A stretch of DNA of 64,000 nt from Chloroflexota bacterium (GCA_003228115.1 QEVV01000005.1:62001-126000), one strand, 5' to 3'; shown: positions 1 to 7,862, counted from the stretch's first letter. Notes: generated by a model not told the origin, from the sequence alone. Made by a program: numbers and translations.

Positions 1-858
1 CGCAAGCGTCCGCAGGCCCTGGCATTCGTTTCAGCGACCTCTCCCATCGGCCTCGCCATTTTCCCGCCAATGGCTGGGGCAATCGCCGCCGCTGCCGACT
101 GGCGGACGGCCTGGCTGGCGCTGGGGCTATGCATGCTGGCCATCGGCGTCATCCCCTCTGCCATCCTCATGCGACGCCGCCCCGAAGATCACGGCCTCCT
201 TCCCGACGGCGACGCCGCGCTCCCAGCCTCATCCGGCTCGGCAGAAGGCGATCAAGCGCCACCCCCTGTAGAAATCAATTTCACCCTGCGACAGGCGATG
301 AGAACGCCGGCGCTGTGGTTGATCATGGGCTCCACGGCAACCACCTTCATGTTCCACGGCGGCATCAGCCTGCACCACATTCCCCACTTTATTGAGCAGG
401 GCTTCAACCCACTGATCGCTGCTTCGATGGCCAGCGCCTACGCCATCTCGTTGGGCCTGAGCAGCTTCCTATGGGGTGCCATCGCCAGGCGAGTCCCATT
501 GCAGGCGTCGATGGCGTTCTCCTCCTTGGCCCTAACCGCCAGCGGCCTCATCATGGTCCAGGCAAGCAGCGTTCCCATCGCCCTCGTAAGCGTCAGTTTG
601 TTCGGCTTGGGCCTGTCCGGGATGTTCGTATTAGTACCCTCCGCTTGGGCCGACTACTACGGCCGGAAGAGCCTGGGCACGATACGGGGCGTGACCTTGA
701 CGGCACAAACGGGCGGAGCGGCCATAGGCCCGGTCCTCACCGGCGCCCTGTACGACATTCAAGGCGATTACCGGGTAGCGTTCACTGTGCTGGCCCTGGC
801 CTGCTTCGCCGGGGCGATCATGGCAGCCAACGCCAGACGGCCCCGGCTGCCCGGCTAG
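1..858 (+). CDS. MFS transporter, C-terminal part (5' end outside window)
   Basis: The reading frame is open from the first base, so the start lies upstream; the first in-window ATG (70) is internal. About 285 residues remain, roughly the C-terminal two thirds of a 12-helix major facilitator. Hydrophobic segments are visible around the residues encoded at 60-165, 300-410, 430-560, 570-640 and 770-835, with a polar loop (about 165-290) that fits the central cytoplasmic loop between the two six-helix halves. Members of this type move small organic anions or drugs by proton coupling across the cytoplasmic membrane. The substrate cannot be told. No neighbouring gene in the same direction is close enough to suggest an operon. 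Confidence 0.85.
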   Translation, partial: RKRPQALAFVSATSPIGLAIFPPMAGAIAAAADWRTAWLALGLCMLAIGVIPSAILMRRRPEDHGLLPDGDAALPASSGSAEGDQAPPPVEINFTLRQAMRTPALWLIMGSTATTFMFHGGISLHHIPHFIEQGFNPLIAASMASAYAISLGLSSFLWGAIARRVPLQASMAFSSLALTASGLIMVQASSVPIALVSVSLFGLGLSGMFVLVPSAWADYYGRKSLGTIRGVTLTAQTGGAAIGPVLTGALYDIQGDYRVAFTVLALACFAGAIMAANARRPRLPG

Positions 859-1173
859 GGGATTTGGTGGAACGGTTCGCTACTGGTCGAAATAGCGTGC
901 CCGCCCCATCGCCTGGGGACACGCGGCGAGCGTGCTCTGGGAGCCCCTCTGGCTTTCTAGGAGCGTGATGTTTCCACGCACAGCATCAGTGCCCATTCCC
1001 TGAACTACGCTGTGGTTTCCTTATTCCCGCCCGGATAGCCCATGTGTACCATCCACCAGCCGAAGGATTAGGCCGAAAGGGTGTGACGCTAGGCCTCGTC
1101 GACGACGTACGATATCGGCGTTCCTGCGTCGAAGTCCCAAAACCATGACAATGCGTATCCAAAGGAGGCTAGC
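859..1173. other. Intergenic stretch, no gene seen
   Basis: This 315-base stretch between the MFS gene and the secreted protein gene has no frame with good coding character and no hairpin followed by a T-run. The only clear signal is the Shine-Dalgarno AAAGGAGG at 1161-1168 that belongs to the next gene. Confidence 0.5.
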
Positions 1174-1716
1174 ATGAAGACAAAGCTACTATTCGCCACG
1201 GCGGTTGCGTTGATCGCCCTCTTGGCCGCCGCCGTCCCGGCGCTGGCGTCCCAGCACAATGGCAGAGGCACCCAGCCTGGAGGCGTTGTTGTGGGAGGCC
1301 ACATAGAGACCAGTGACCCCAGCTCTACGGGCAGGCTCTGCGTCAGAATAGGTGCATCCCCTGAGGACTGCCTGGCATTCGGCGTGCAGTCAGGGCAGAT
1401 GCACATTGTCGTCCCTGCGAACAGGGTCGATGTCACTGTGGTGCGGGTGGAGTTTGACGGAGGCTCGGGCATAGCCGAGGAATTGGACGGTACAGTCTGC
1501 AACAGGGCGCTGTTGGCCTACACAGACGTGATGAGCTTCTGTTACCGGTCCCCTGCTCAAGACAACCAGCCACAGACGAGCCCTGACAACCGTATAGACC
1601 GGTTCAACCTGGTGATTGCGCAGCAGTCACCCCAGGACCGCTGTGAACCCAGTCGGACAGGAACTGACGACCGGTTCCTCAAGTGCGCCGAGGGCCCTGA
1701 CGGCCAGCCCCAATAA
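1174..1716 (+). CDS. Secreted hypothetical protein
   Basis: 180 residues. The N-terminus is a typical Sec signal peptide: MKTK, then a hydrophobic core of about 18 residues ending in PALAS, with a likely signal peptidase I site after ALA near residue 25. The mature part is polar and has five cysteines (in LCVR, EDCLAF, TVCNRA, SFCYR, DRCEPS) plus a sixth near the end, so disulfides in an extracytoplasmic protein are plausible. The start is firm: AAAGGAGG sits at 1161-1168, five bases before the ATG. It is followed by a strong terminator hairpin and so is probably a single-gene transcript. I do not recognise the family and assign no function. Confidence 0.75.
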   Translation: MKTKLLFATAVALIALLAAAVPALASQHNGRGTQPGGVVVGGHIETSDPSSTGRLCVRIGASPEDCLAFGVQSGQMHIVVPANRVDVTVVRVEFDGGSGIAEELDGTVCNRALLAYTDVMSFCYRSPAQDNQPQTSPDNRIDRFNLVIAQQSPQDRCEPSRTGTDDRFLKCAEGPDGQPQ

Positions 1717-1767
1717 GGGGATTCGGCCAGCCAACTGGGCGATACTGTAACAAGTCGAACCTGACCA

Positions 1768-1808
1768 ACGTAAAGACCGGCACTCCTAAGGGGTGCCGGT
1801 CTTTACGT
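1768..1808. terminator. Bidirectional terminator-like hairpin
   Basis: Arms of 19 bases at 1768-1786 and 1790-1808 pair throughout, with one G-T wobble and a three-base TAA loop. The hairpin lies between two convergent genes (secreted protein and hsp20) and can serve both. There is no long T-run, but the stem base is A/T-rich (CTTTACGT). Confidence 0.75.
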
Positions 1809-1828
1809 TCATGGGCAGGGTCTAGAGT

Positions 1829-2296
1829 TTAGCCCTCGACAGCGACGGGGGACTCCCTCACTTCCACAGTAAGCTGCCGCGCCTTCTTGCTCTCCGCCTT
1901 GGGGATCGCAACGGCCAGCACTCCCTTCTCGTAGTAGGCCGTGGCCTGGGACGCGTCGACGGTGTCCGGCAAACGCACCGCCCGGTGGAAAGAACCGCTC
2001 CTGCGCTCGCGTAGCAGGTACTTCCCTCCTTCCTCCTCCGTCTCCTTCTGGCTTTGGCTGCGGATCGTCAGCACCCCGTCCTCAATCGACACCTCAACTT
2101 CCTTGGGGTCCACCGTCGGCAGCGACGCTCGCACCTCAATCCCATCGTCCCGTTCTACGACATCCAAAGGAATCGCCCAGGCCCGGGGCTCCCGGTCTAT
2201 GCTGTGACCATTGCCCCAGAAGCCACTCCGCAGCCGGTTTATCTGCTCTTCCACCCGCCGTAGCTCCGAATAGGGTTGCCATCGCTGAAGCACCAT
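1829..2296 (-). CDS. Small heat shock protein, Hsp20/alpha-crystallin family
   Basis: 155 residues. The protein is an ATP-independent holdase that binds unfolding proteins in the cytoplasm and forms oligomers. An alpha-crystallin domain spans about residues 40-140: it begins near IPLDVVERDDGIEV and contains the A-x-x-x-x-GVL signature (ATAYYEKGVLAVAIPK), which is the family hallmark. A short tail with LTVEV may stand in for the IXI oligomerisation motif. The frame stays open further upstream (to 2350), but the ATG at 2296 is preceded by GGAGG at a good distance and gives a normal N-terminus (MVLQRWQPYSEL). A promoter-like pair of hexamers lies upstream on the same strand. I see no CIRCE-type inverted repeat. 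Confidence 0.93.
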   Translation of the reverse strand: MVLQRWQPYSELRRVEEQINRLRSGFWGNGHSIDREPRAWAIPLDVVERDDGIEVRASLPTVDPKEVEVSIEDGVLTIRSQSQKETEEEGGKYLLRERRSGSFHRAVRLPDTVDASQATAYYEKGVLAVAIPKAESKKARQLTVEVRESPVAVEG

Positions 2297-2355
2297 CGTC
2301 CACCTCCGTCGCTTGTAATGTTTGGCGGCACATCCGCCTTTATCGCTCACAACAT

Positions 2356-2384
2356 ATCCTATCAGTGCATTCTATTCTTATCAA
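2356..2384 (-). promoter_or_regulatory. Promoter for hsp20 (sigma-70-like)
   Basis: Read on the minus strand: TTGATA (2384-2379), a 17-base spacer, then TAGGAT (2361-2356), about 60 bases before the hsp20 ATG. Both hexamers match the housekeeping consensus at four or more positions and the spacing is ideal. No heat-shock sigma-32 pattern stands out. Confidence 0.55.
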
Positions 2385-2477
2385 TAGAGTTGCGTCCTAT
2401 CGTATCAACTCGTGAGCATTGCCTCTGTGCCCTTGCGCCGATACAGTGGCTACAACCTGAGCGAAAGGCGGTGCTCG

Positions 2478-3398
2478 ATGAAGTTCGGCGTGAGCATTCC
2501 CAACATGAACCTCCTGACCAACGGCGAGGACACCTTCGCCTTCGCCCGCGAGATCGAGGCGCTGGGCTTCGACTCAGTCTGGGTAAGCGACCACGTCACC
2601 ATTCCCCGGGATATCAAGTCCCAGTACCCCTATAGGACCAACGGCACATTCAGCATGGGGGCGGACAACGCCCTGTTGGAGCCCCTCGCTGTCATGGCAG
2701 CCCTGGCCGCGGCCACCACCCGCACGCGCATTGGGGTAAGCGTCTTGGTCATCCCCTATCGCAACCCAGTGCTCACGGCCAAGATGCTCTCCACCATCGA
2801 CGTTCTCTCAGGCGGCCGAGTGATTCTGGGGGCAGGTGTTGGCTGGATGGCGGAGGAATTCGACCTGCTGCAGAGTCCGCCTTTCGAAGACCGCGGACCG
2901 GTGACCGATTCCTACATCAAGCTGTTTCGAGAGCTGTGGACCTCACCGTCGCCCACCTTCGAGGACGCCTTCTATAGCGTTTCCAACGTCGGGTTTGAGC
3001 CCAAGCCCGTGCAGAACCCATTGCCCATCTGGATCGGAGGCATTACCGGCCCGGCGCTACGCCGCGCCGCCAAGCTGGGCGACGGCTGGCAAGGCATTCG
3101 GCATCGCCCGGCAGATATCCCCGCTGCCATGCAAAAGCTGCATCAACTCTTGGAAGAAGAGGAACGCAGCGCTGACGGCTTTACCTTTGGCATGCGTACG
3201 CCCTTCGCCATCAACCAGGACTCCGCCCCTGAGGAGGCCATCCCACTTGAGGGCACATCTCAACATGTCCGTGACGACGTCCGGCGTTATGAAGAGGCGG
3301 GCATCGAATATTTGGTCGTCAACCCGCGTGGCCAGACCCTTGAAGAGCAACGCACCCAGGTGCGCCTCTTCGCCGAGGAAGTAGTGGGCAAGCTCTAG
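2478..3398 (+). CDS. LLM-class flavin/F420-dependent oxidoreductase
   Basis: 306 residues, the usual size for a single-domain luciferase-like TIM barrel. The opening KFGVSIPN and the following EIEALGFDSVWVSDHV are typical of strand 1 and helix 1 of the family, and LDVLSGGRVILGAGVGW-type text (IDVLSGGRVILGAGVGW in this protein) is the conserved central segment. Such enzymes oxidise or hydroxylate small organic molecules with reduced FMN or F420H2. The substrate is unknown. An in-frame GTG at 2412 would add 22 residues, but the ATG at 2478 has AAAGGCGG just upstream and matches the usual family N-terminus. It is divergent from hsp20. Two further paralogues lie in this window (29563 and 39831), in line with the family expansion reported for SAR202-type Chloroflexota. 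Confidence 0.9.
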   Translation: MKFGVSIPNMNLLTNGEDTFAFAREIEALGFDSVWVSDHVTIPRDIKSQYPYRTNGTFSMGADNALLEPLAVMAALAAATTRTRIGVSVLVIPYRNPVLTAKMLSTIDVLSGGRVILGAGVGWMAEEFDLLQSPPFEDRGPVTDSYIKLFRELWTSPSPTFEDAFYSVSNVGFEPKPVQNPLPIWIGGITGPALRRAAKLGDGWQGIRHRPADIPAAMQKLHQLLEEEERSADGFTFGMRTPFAINQDSAPEEAIPLEGTSQHVRDDVRRYEEAGIEYLVVNPRGQTLEEQRTQVRLFAEEVVGKL

Positions 3399-3527
3399 AC
3401 CAATGCGGACTGCGTCTGACATGAGTATTCACGGAATCCACATCGCTGCCCTAATATGTCTTCACGCTCCGCTCATACACGCCCGATAGTCTGAACTCTG
3501 GAAGGAATGCACAAGGAGGCAACCAAA

Positions 3528-4010
3528 ATGCTCTGGTTTCTACGCCGACACGGACCCTGGATCTCGAGTGTAGCCATTGGCCTGCTCCTGGTAGCGGCTG
3601 GTACGTTCTTCATCGTCAAGGGCGCCAGCACGCGGAACGAGCTAAGAAATCAGCTTGCCGCCGAACAAATCATCACCAGCAGCACCGCCAGCATACCCGG
3701 CGTCCTTGTGCAGGATGCCGCCACTGCGCAATCGCAGGCGGATTTGATTAAGGAACACACGTTGGGCACATGGGGCCCCTACTCCTCCTTGGACAGGGAT
3801 GACCCCCGCAGGGCCAGCTTCATTGACGGTGTAACGCTCCGCACCTCGCTGAACTTGGCCGTCATGGGATTTGGGCTGACCGACATGGCGATAGGCGCCG
3901 GGATTCTGGTGCTAATCGCAGGCGCCGCCACCGTGCTTCTAGCCGCCCCAGGGCTCTACCTCCTGGCTGGAATGGTGGTCCCCAAACGCCAGCGTGAATC
4001 CTCGGCCTAG
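3528..4010 (+). CDS. Small membrane protein, hypothetical
   Basis: 160 residues with two hydrophobic regions: a TM helix at about residues 11-33 (WISSVAIGLLLVAAGTFFIV) and a longer one or helical pair at about 105-145 near the C-terminus. The roughly 70 residues between them are polar and probably face outside. The start at 3528 is chosen because AAGGAGG sits at 3513-3519, eight bases upstream; an in-frame ATG at 3507 has no room for a ribosome site. The last codons including the stop lie in a 19-base tandem duplication. The gene ends just before a strong terminator. Family not recognised. Confidence 0.7.
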   Translation: MLWFLRRHGPWISSVAIGLLLVAAGTFFIVKGASTRNELRNQLAAEQIITSSTASIPGVLVQDAATAQSQADLIKEHTLGTWGPYSSLDRDDPRRASFIDGVTLRTSLNLAVMGFGLTDMAIGAGILVLIAGAATVLLAAPGLYLLAGMVVPKRQRESSA

Positions 4011-4030
4011 CCGTGAATCCTCGGCCTAGC
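3993..4030 (+). repeat. Perfect 19-base tandem duplication over a stop codon
   Basis: The 19-mer CGTGAATCCTCGGCCTAGC occurs twice in a row (3993-4011 and 4012-4030). The first copy holds the last codons and stop of the membrane protein gene; the second lies outside the gene. This looks like a recent slippage duplication with no effect on the protein. Confidence 0.95.
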
Positions 4031-4057
4031 AAGGAGTTCCCTCTCCGCCTAGTACTA

Positions 4058-4093
4058 GCAAAGGAACCCCCCGCATGCGGGGGTTTCCTTTGC
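4058..4093 (+). terminator. Rho-independent terminator
   Basis: GCAAAGGAA (4058-4066) pairs with TTCCTTTGC (4085-4093), and five C at the top of the stem pair with five G around a GCATGC centre, with one unpaired position. The 3' arm contains TTTCCTTT. It ends the transcript of the small membrane protein gene. Confidence 0.75.
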
Positions 4094-4202
4094 TGTCACG
4101 GATGCTGGGCCAAACCCTGATCCCACACCATCAACTTTCGGCTATAGCTACGGTCGTCGTCCTGCAGGAAGGTGCAGGGACCCTACGGTTCCCGCCGGGG
4201 TC

Positions 4203-4289
4203 ACAGGGGTGTCCCCTGTAACTAAAACGTTCGCGGGCGGAGTGGGTGGGACCGCGGCGTTTCTTCGCCAAGACCATCGGCAATCCCAC
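4203..4289 (+). promoter_or_regulatory. T-box-like leader (stem III and antiterminator) upstream of argC
   Basis: A perfect 7-bp hairpin, ACAGGGG-TGT-CCCCTGT (4203-4219), is followed after an unpaired linker by TGGGTGGGACCGCG (4243-4256). This matches the T-box antiterminator consensus AGGGUGGNACCGCG at all fixed positions but the first. GTGGG (4242-4246) can pair with CCCAC (4285-4289), which would leave UGGG (4247-4250) in the bulge that meets the tRNA NCCA end. Two further hairpins lie upstream (CCTGCA-GGAAGG-TGCAGG and GACCC...GGGTC, about 4165-4202) where stems I/II would be. I could not place the specifier codon. The bulge base G would call for a C discriminator, unusual for tRNA-Arg, so the cognate tRNA is uncertain. 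No T-run follows, which would fit translational control. Confidence 0.5.
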
Positions 4290-4380
4290 ACCCCTCGCAG
4301 CCAAGAGGCGCAGGCACTCGCCTTGTCCACCCTCCAGCCTTCCCCCTATACTTGAACCCACACTACTCTCAGGAATCAGC

Positions 4381-5412
4381 ATGAAAGTCGGCATCATCAA
4401 CGTCACTGGCTACGCAGGGGTCGAACTGGCCCGCATCCTCCATCGCCACCCCGACGCCGAGGTCACCTCCGTCACCGGGCGCAGTCAGGTGGGGCAGAAC
4501 CTGAAGGATGTCTTTCCGCACCTAGCCGCCGCCGACCTTCCAATCGAAGAAGAGTTGTCAGGGAGTTTCGACGTCGTGTTCTCGGCCCTGCCCCACAAGG
4601 CCAGCGCCGAGGGCGTGGAGCCTCTGGTGCGGGACGGCGTTCGAGTTGTCGATATTTCAGCCGACTTTCGGCTGAAGGAGGTCGCCGAGTACGAATCTTG
4701 GTACGGGGTCACGCACCCCTGCCCCGACCTCATCGAGGACTCGGTCTTTGGCCTGACCGAGTTGCATCGGGCAGAACTCCAGACCGCCAACCTTGTCGCC
4801 AATCCCGGCTGCTACTCCACCTGCGCCATCCTGGCCCTTGCCCCAGCAGTCAAGGCCGGGATCATTGGGCCGGACATCATTGTCGACGGCAAGTCCGGTG
4901 TGTCTGGGGCCGGGCGAGGCCTGGCTCTGGGAACTCACTTCTCCGAGGTCAACGAGGCCGTTTCCGCCTACAGCCTTCAGGGCCACCGGCACATGCCGGA
5001 GATGGTCCAAGACCTCGACCTGCTGACCAGCGACAAGGTGCGGCTTACGTTCATTCCGCACCTGATACCCATGACCCGGGGCATCCTCGACGCCTGCTAC
5101 GCCAACCTTAAGGATGGCGCTCTGCCCACCGGCGACGGAGCCCAAGCCGCCCTGCTCGACCTCTACCGCGACTTCTACGCCAATGACCCATTCGTCCGGG
5201 TGGTCGACAAGGCCCCCAGCACCAAGCACACCCTGGGCAACAACGACTGCATCATTTACCCAACCCTGGACGCTCGCACGGGGCGGCTGGTGGTGATTGG
5301 GTGCCTGGACAACCTCGTGAAGGGCGCTGCGGGGCAGGCCGTGCAGAACATGAACGTCATGTTTGGCCTGGAAGAGACCGCCGGACTGCAGGCGCTAGCC
5401 CTGTATCCGTGA
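4381..5412 (+). CDS. argC: N-acetyl-gamma-glutamyl-phosphate reductase
   Basis: 343 residues, the normal ArgC length. It catalyses NADPH-dependent reduction of N-acetylglutamyl 5-phosphate to the semialdehyde, the third step of arginine synthesis (or the matching step with LysW-bound substrates in some lineages). The N-terminus has the nucleotide-binding Gly-rich turn (GIINVTGYAGVEL). The catalytic cysteine is C144 in NPGCYSTC, and HRHMPE carries a conserved histidine of the active site. The frame is open upstream to 4246, but the ATG at 4381 gives the usual N-terminus and the longer frame would run through the leader described above. No other arg gene is adjacent. A tRNA gene follows 57 bases downstream. 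Confidence 0.95.
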   Translation: MKVGIINVTGYAGVELARILHRHPDAEVTSVTGRSQVGQNLKDVFPHLAAADLPIEEELSGSFDVVFSALPHKASAEGVEPLVRDGVRVVDISADFRLKEVAEYESWYGVTHPCPDLIEDSVFGLTELHRAELQTANLVANPGCYSTCAILALAPAVKAGIIGPDIIVDGKSGVSGAGRGLALGTHFSEVNEAVSAYSLQGHRHMPEMVQDLDLLTSDKVRLTFIPHLIPMTRGILDACYANLKDGALPTGDGAQAALLDLYRDFYANDPFVRVVDKAPSTKHTLGNNDCIIYPTLDARTGRLVVIGCLDNLVKGAAGQAVQNMNVMFGLEETAGLQALALYP

Positions 5413-5468
5413 CCTCAGGTATACTGGATACGAAAATCGACGCGCCGCCGGAGCGCGCCGTCTGCCGT

Positions 5469-5546
5469 GCCCCCATCGTCTAGCCGGCCCAGGACACCAC
5501 CCTTTCAAGGTGAAGATCGCGGGTTCGAATCCCGCTGGGGGCACCA
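5469..5546 (+). tRNA. tRNA-Glu (anticodon TTC)
   Basis: The full cloverleaf can be drawn: acceptor GCCCCCA/TGGGGGC (5469-5475, 5536-5542), D stem GTC/GAC, anticodon loop CTTTCAA with TTC at 5504-5506, T arm GCGGG-TTCGAAT-CCCGC, discriminator A5543 and encoded CCA (5544-5546). The sequence is close in pattern to bacterial tRNA-Glu. One anticodon-stem pair is C-A. It is followed by a foreign-looking gene pair, so it may be an integration site, although I found no 3'-end duplication downstream. Confidence 0.95.
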
Positions 5547-5689
5547 AACCACTCTTTCACGAATCCGATTCCGGCCATGGGTTAACACACCCCAAGAGCC
5601 CCCACCTGAAAGCCCTCACCAAACTCCGCTCTATCCGGTCGCTTTGACCAGGTCCCCTCTTATCCGGGGGCCAGTCCAACTCAATCGTC

Positions 5690-6985
5690 ATGGCCGTATT
5701 CGGTAACCCGTTTCTCGGTCTCGAATCAACGATGTGCTACACTCACCCCGATTCCGGGCACGCCCATTTTGGAGATCAGGATGCCTGTGAAGATTTGCAA
5801 AACTTAGAGCGAGATCCATCGGAAGTCGATGAATCGGACCTTGAACTTTCGGAAGGGACCGCCTCTATCACAACCGCTGACTGGACCGTGGAGACCCTCC
5901 TCAGTCAACTCCGCCAGCGCCGCATTGACCTCACCGCCCCGTTCCAGCGCAGAGAGGCATGGACCCACCTGCGACAGAGCAAGTTCATAGAGTCCTTATT
6001 CTTGGGCCTCCCGGTTCCCCAACTCGTGCTGGCGGAAAGGCGGGAGCAGCGAGGCACCTTTCTGGTCATTGACGGCAAACAGCGCCTGCTTGCCCTCCAG
6101 AAGTTTGGCGGTATCGACGGCAACGATGCTCAGCCCCTTAGACTAGCGGGTCTCGAAATCAGATCAGATTTGAATGCTTGCTCCCTGGAAGACCTGCGAG
6201 GCAATCCCGCTCATTCCCAGGATTTATCCTCTTTTGACAATCAAACCATTCGCACTGTAGTGGTTCGCGATTGGCCCACTGAGGAGTATCTGTATTTGGT
6301 CTTCCTGCGCCTGAATACTGGGAGTGTTCCCCTCTCAACACAGGAGCTTAGGCAGGCCCTACATCCCGGACCCTTCCTGACTTTCGCTGATAACTACTCC
6401 ACGGCCTCTGAGCCGATACGCAGGATGTTGAATCTGGAGGGTCCAGACTTCCGAATGCGGGATGTCGAGATGCTCGTGCGCTATTTCGGCTTTGCCAAAT
6501 ATCTGAACCTCTATGACGGAAATCTTAAGAGGTTCCTGGACACTACTTGCGGCCTCCTAAATGAAGCATGGGGGGATCAAGAGGAAGACCTTCGACAAGT
6601 GGCAGCCAGTTGCGACCGAGCGATCATAGCGACTTTGGATGTATTCGACACTCACGCGTTCAGAAGATGGGGCGGGGAAAGGTTTGAGAGGTCATTCAAC
6701 AGGGCGGTATTTGATATCATGACCTACTACTTCCGCCAAGATACCATAGCAGCAGCTGCAAGAGCATCTCGAGAAAGAGTAGTAGCCGCTTACCAGAATT
6801 TGACACTGACAACGCAGGAGTTTGATGTGTCTCTGCGGAGCACAACCAAGACCGTAGATGCGACGTTCATCAGGCTTGAAAGATGGGGTCAGGAGCTTTC
6901 GCAGGCATTGCAAATGCAAATTTCTTTGCCCCGTCTGCAAGCGGGACGGATTCTTCCTCCGGAAGGAAATGACCAACTCGATTAG
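5690..6985 (+). CDS. DUF262 (ParB/Srx-fold) protein without HNH domain
   Basis: 431 residues. The N-terminal half is a clear DUF262 domain, as in the GmrS part of type IV restriction enzymes: FQRREAW followed by QSKFIESLFLGLPVPQLVLAE, then DGKQR at 128-132 (the DGQQR nucleotide-binding signature), and RLNTGSVPLSTQELRQAL. The usual C-terminal DUF1524/HNH nuclease is absent; the last 200 residues are helical. It overlaps the next gene by 17 bases, so the two are translationally coupled. Known: DUF262 proteins act as nucleotide-dependent sensors or regulators in defence. Inferred: it controls the HEPN partner. The start is uncertain because no Shine-Dalgarno is visible; ATG 5732 is an alternative. 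GC is lower than in the neighbours (25 of 60 bases at 6481-6540). Confidence 0.85.
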   Translation: MAVFGNPFLGLESTMCYTHPDSGHAHFGDQDACEDLQNLERDPSEVDESDLELSEGTASITTADWTVETLLSQLRQRRIDLTAPFQRREAWTHLRQSKFIESLFLGLPVPQLVLAERREQRGTFLVIDGKQRLLALQKFGGIDGNDAQPLRLAGLEIRSDLNACSLEDLRGNPAHSQDLSSFDNQTIRTVVVRDWPTEEYLYLVFLRLNTGSVPLSTQELRQALHPGPFLTFADNYSTASEPIRRMLNLEGPDFRMRDVEMLVRYFGFAKYLNLYDGNLKRFLDTTCGLLNEAWGDQEEDLRQVAASCDRAIIATLDVFDTHAFRRWGGERFERSFNRAVFDIMTYYFRQDTIAAAARASRERVVAAYQNLTLTTQEFDVSLRSTTKTVDATFIRLERWGQELSQALQMQISLPRLQAGRILPPEGNDQLD

Positions 6986-7577
6986 GTTCTCGCAAGCGGC
7001 AAGGCGTCTGGGAGAACTTAGGCGCCGTTTCCTCCCTAGGAAGTTCAGCCCAACAGGCGCATACACCGCCAGACAGCACGACTTAGCGCGAGCCTTCAGG
7101 CTATTGGCGCATGCTGAAATCGAATCGTTTCTGGAGGATCGTTGCTTGGAGGCCGTCAACCATGCCCATGATCTGTGGGTAAACGAGAATAGAATCACGT
7201 CGGTACTGATTGCGCTACTGGCATTTAGGGAACAGAGCCTCGGCAGCATTCCCCATGAACTAGATCCCACGGGCCCTTCTTCGTTGCGAGTAAGACTTTG
7301 GGAAGCAAAGAACGATTATGGGCTAAGGCTGAGGCACAACCACGGCATTAAAGAGCGAAACGTCTTGGCTATGCTGATGCCTATTGGAGTGAGGGAGGTG
7401 GACTTCGACGCAATCTGGGTCGGAGAAATGAATTCCTTCGGGACAGCAAGGGGCGAAGTTGCTCACCAAACTGTGACGACCCTGAAAAACATGGACCCAT
7501 TAACCGAGTGGCAGACGGTGGGCCGGCTACTAGGGGGCTTGAAAGGAATAGACGCTCTGATTGGCCGCATGAGGTAG
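6969..7577 (+). CDS. HEPN-domain protein (MAE_28990/MAE_18760-like), putative RNase toxin
   Basis: 202 residues, mostly helical. The motif RGEVAH (R161-H166) is a full HEPN RX4H active site near the C-terminus, and the helix before it and the HAEIESFLEDRCLEAV segment near residue 40 fit the MAE_28990/MAE_18760 type, which has been described next to DUF262 genes. HEPN proteins with this motif cut RNA. ATG 6969 is chosen over the longer open frame from 6858 because GGAAGGA lies just before it and because it overlaps the end of the DUF262 gene in the manner of coupled pairs. Inferred role: effector of a two-gene defence or toxin module in the cytoplasm, with the DUF262 protein as sensor or inhibitor. 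Confidence 0.8.
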   Translation: MTNSIRFSQAARRLGELRRRFLPRKFSPTGAYTARQHDLARAFRLLAHAEIESFLEDRCLEAVNHAHDLWVNENRITSVLIALLAFREQSLGSIPHELDPTGPSSLRVRLWEAKNDYGLRLRHNHGIKERNVLAMLMPIGVREVDFDAIWVGEMNSFGTARGEVAHQTVTTLKNMDPLTEWQTVGRLLGGLKGIDALIGRMR

Positions 7578-7589
7578 CGACGATTTCCT

Positions 7590-7862
7590 TCAATAGGGAT
7601 TCTTATCCGGCCGCAAGAACGAGTCATAGGGCACCCGCAACTCCACGCTAACAATCCGCTTGCTCTCAACAACGAACCTCACCACCACCGCCTCCAGCAA
7701 CTCCCGCCTCCCCTCCTCATCAGCCTGAGCCCATAAACTGGGTAGTTGATTCGCTAGCCATAGGCCCTGTTCAAGGTCGACCCTTTCACGTTGACCAAAT
7801 GAACCAAGAGGTCTAGGCTCTTGGCTGCACAGAAATAGCCACGGCCCGCCGTCACCGGACGG
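7590..7862 (-). pseudogene. Remnant of serine recombinase, C-terminal tail
   Basis: On the minus strand a frame is open from an in-frame stop at 7865-7863 down to TGA at 7592-7590, with no start codon. Its translation ends in LWAQADEEGRRELLEAVVVR, then a beta-rich tail with SKRIVSVELRVPYDSFLRP. This is the pattern of the extreme C-terminus of large serine recombinases (W...AD.EERRELL..VV.RI.V...R), and the intact paralogue at 43328 ends with a comparable EFEERQRLVRTLIARIDL. The N-terminal catalytic domain is missing. It sits directly behind the HEPN gene and suggests past recombinase activity at this tRNA-linked site. It may also overlap the promoter of the next gene. Confidence 0.55.
7791..7819 (+). 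promoter_or_regulatory. Possible promoter for the amidohydrolase gene
   Basis: TTGACC (7791-7796), 17 bases, TAGGCT (7814-7819). The -35 is good, the -10 poor. A perfect 7-bp inverted repeat, CCAAGAG/CTCTTGG (7804-7824), covers the -10 and could be an operator. The site lies within the recombinase remnant, so chance is possible. Confidence 0.3.

Noticed and set aside
4246-4380. N-terminal extension of the argC frame.
   Set aside because: It would translate the T-box-like leader; ATG 4381 gives a normal ArgC N-terminus.
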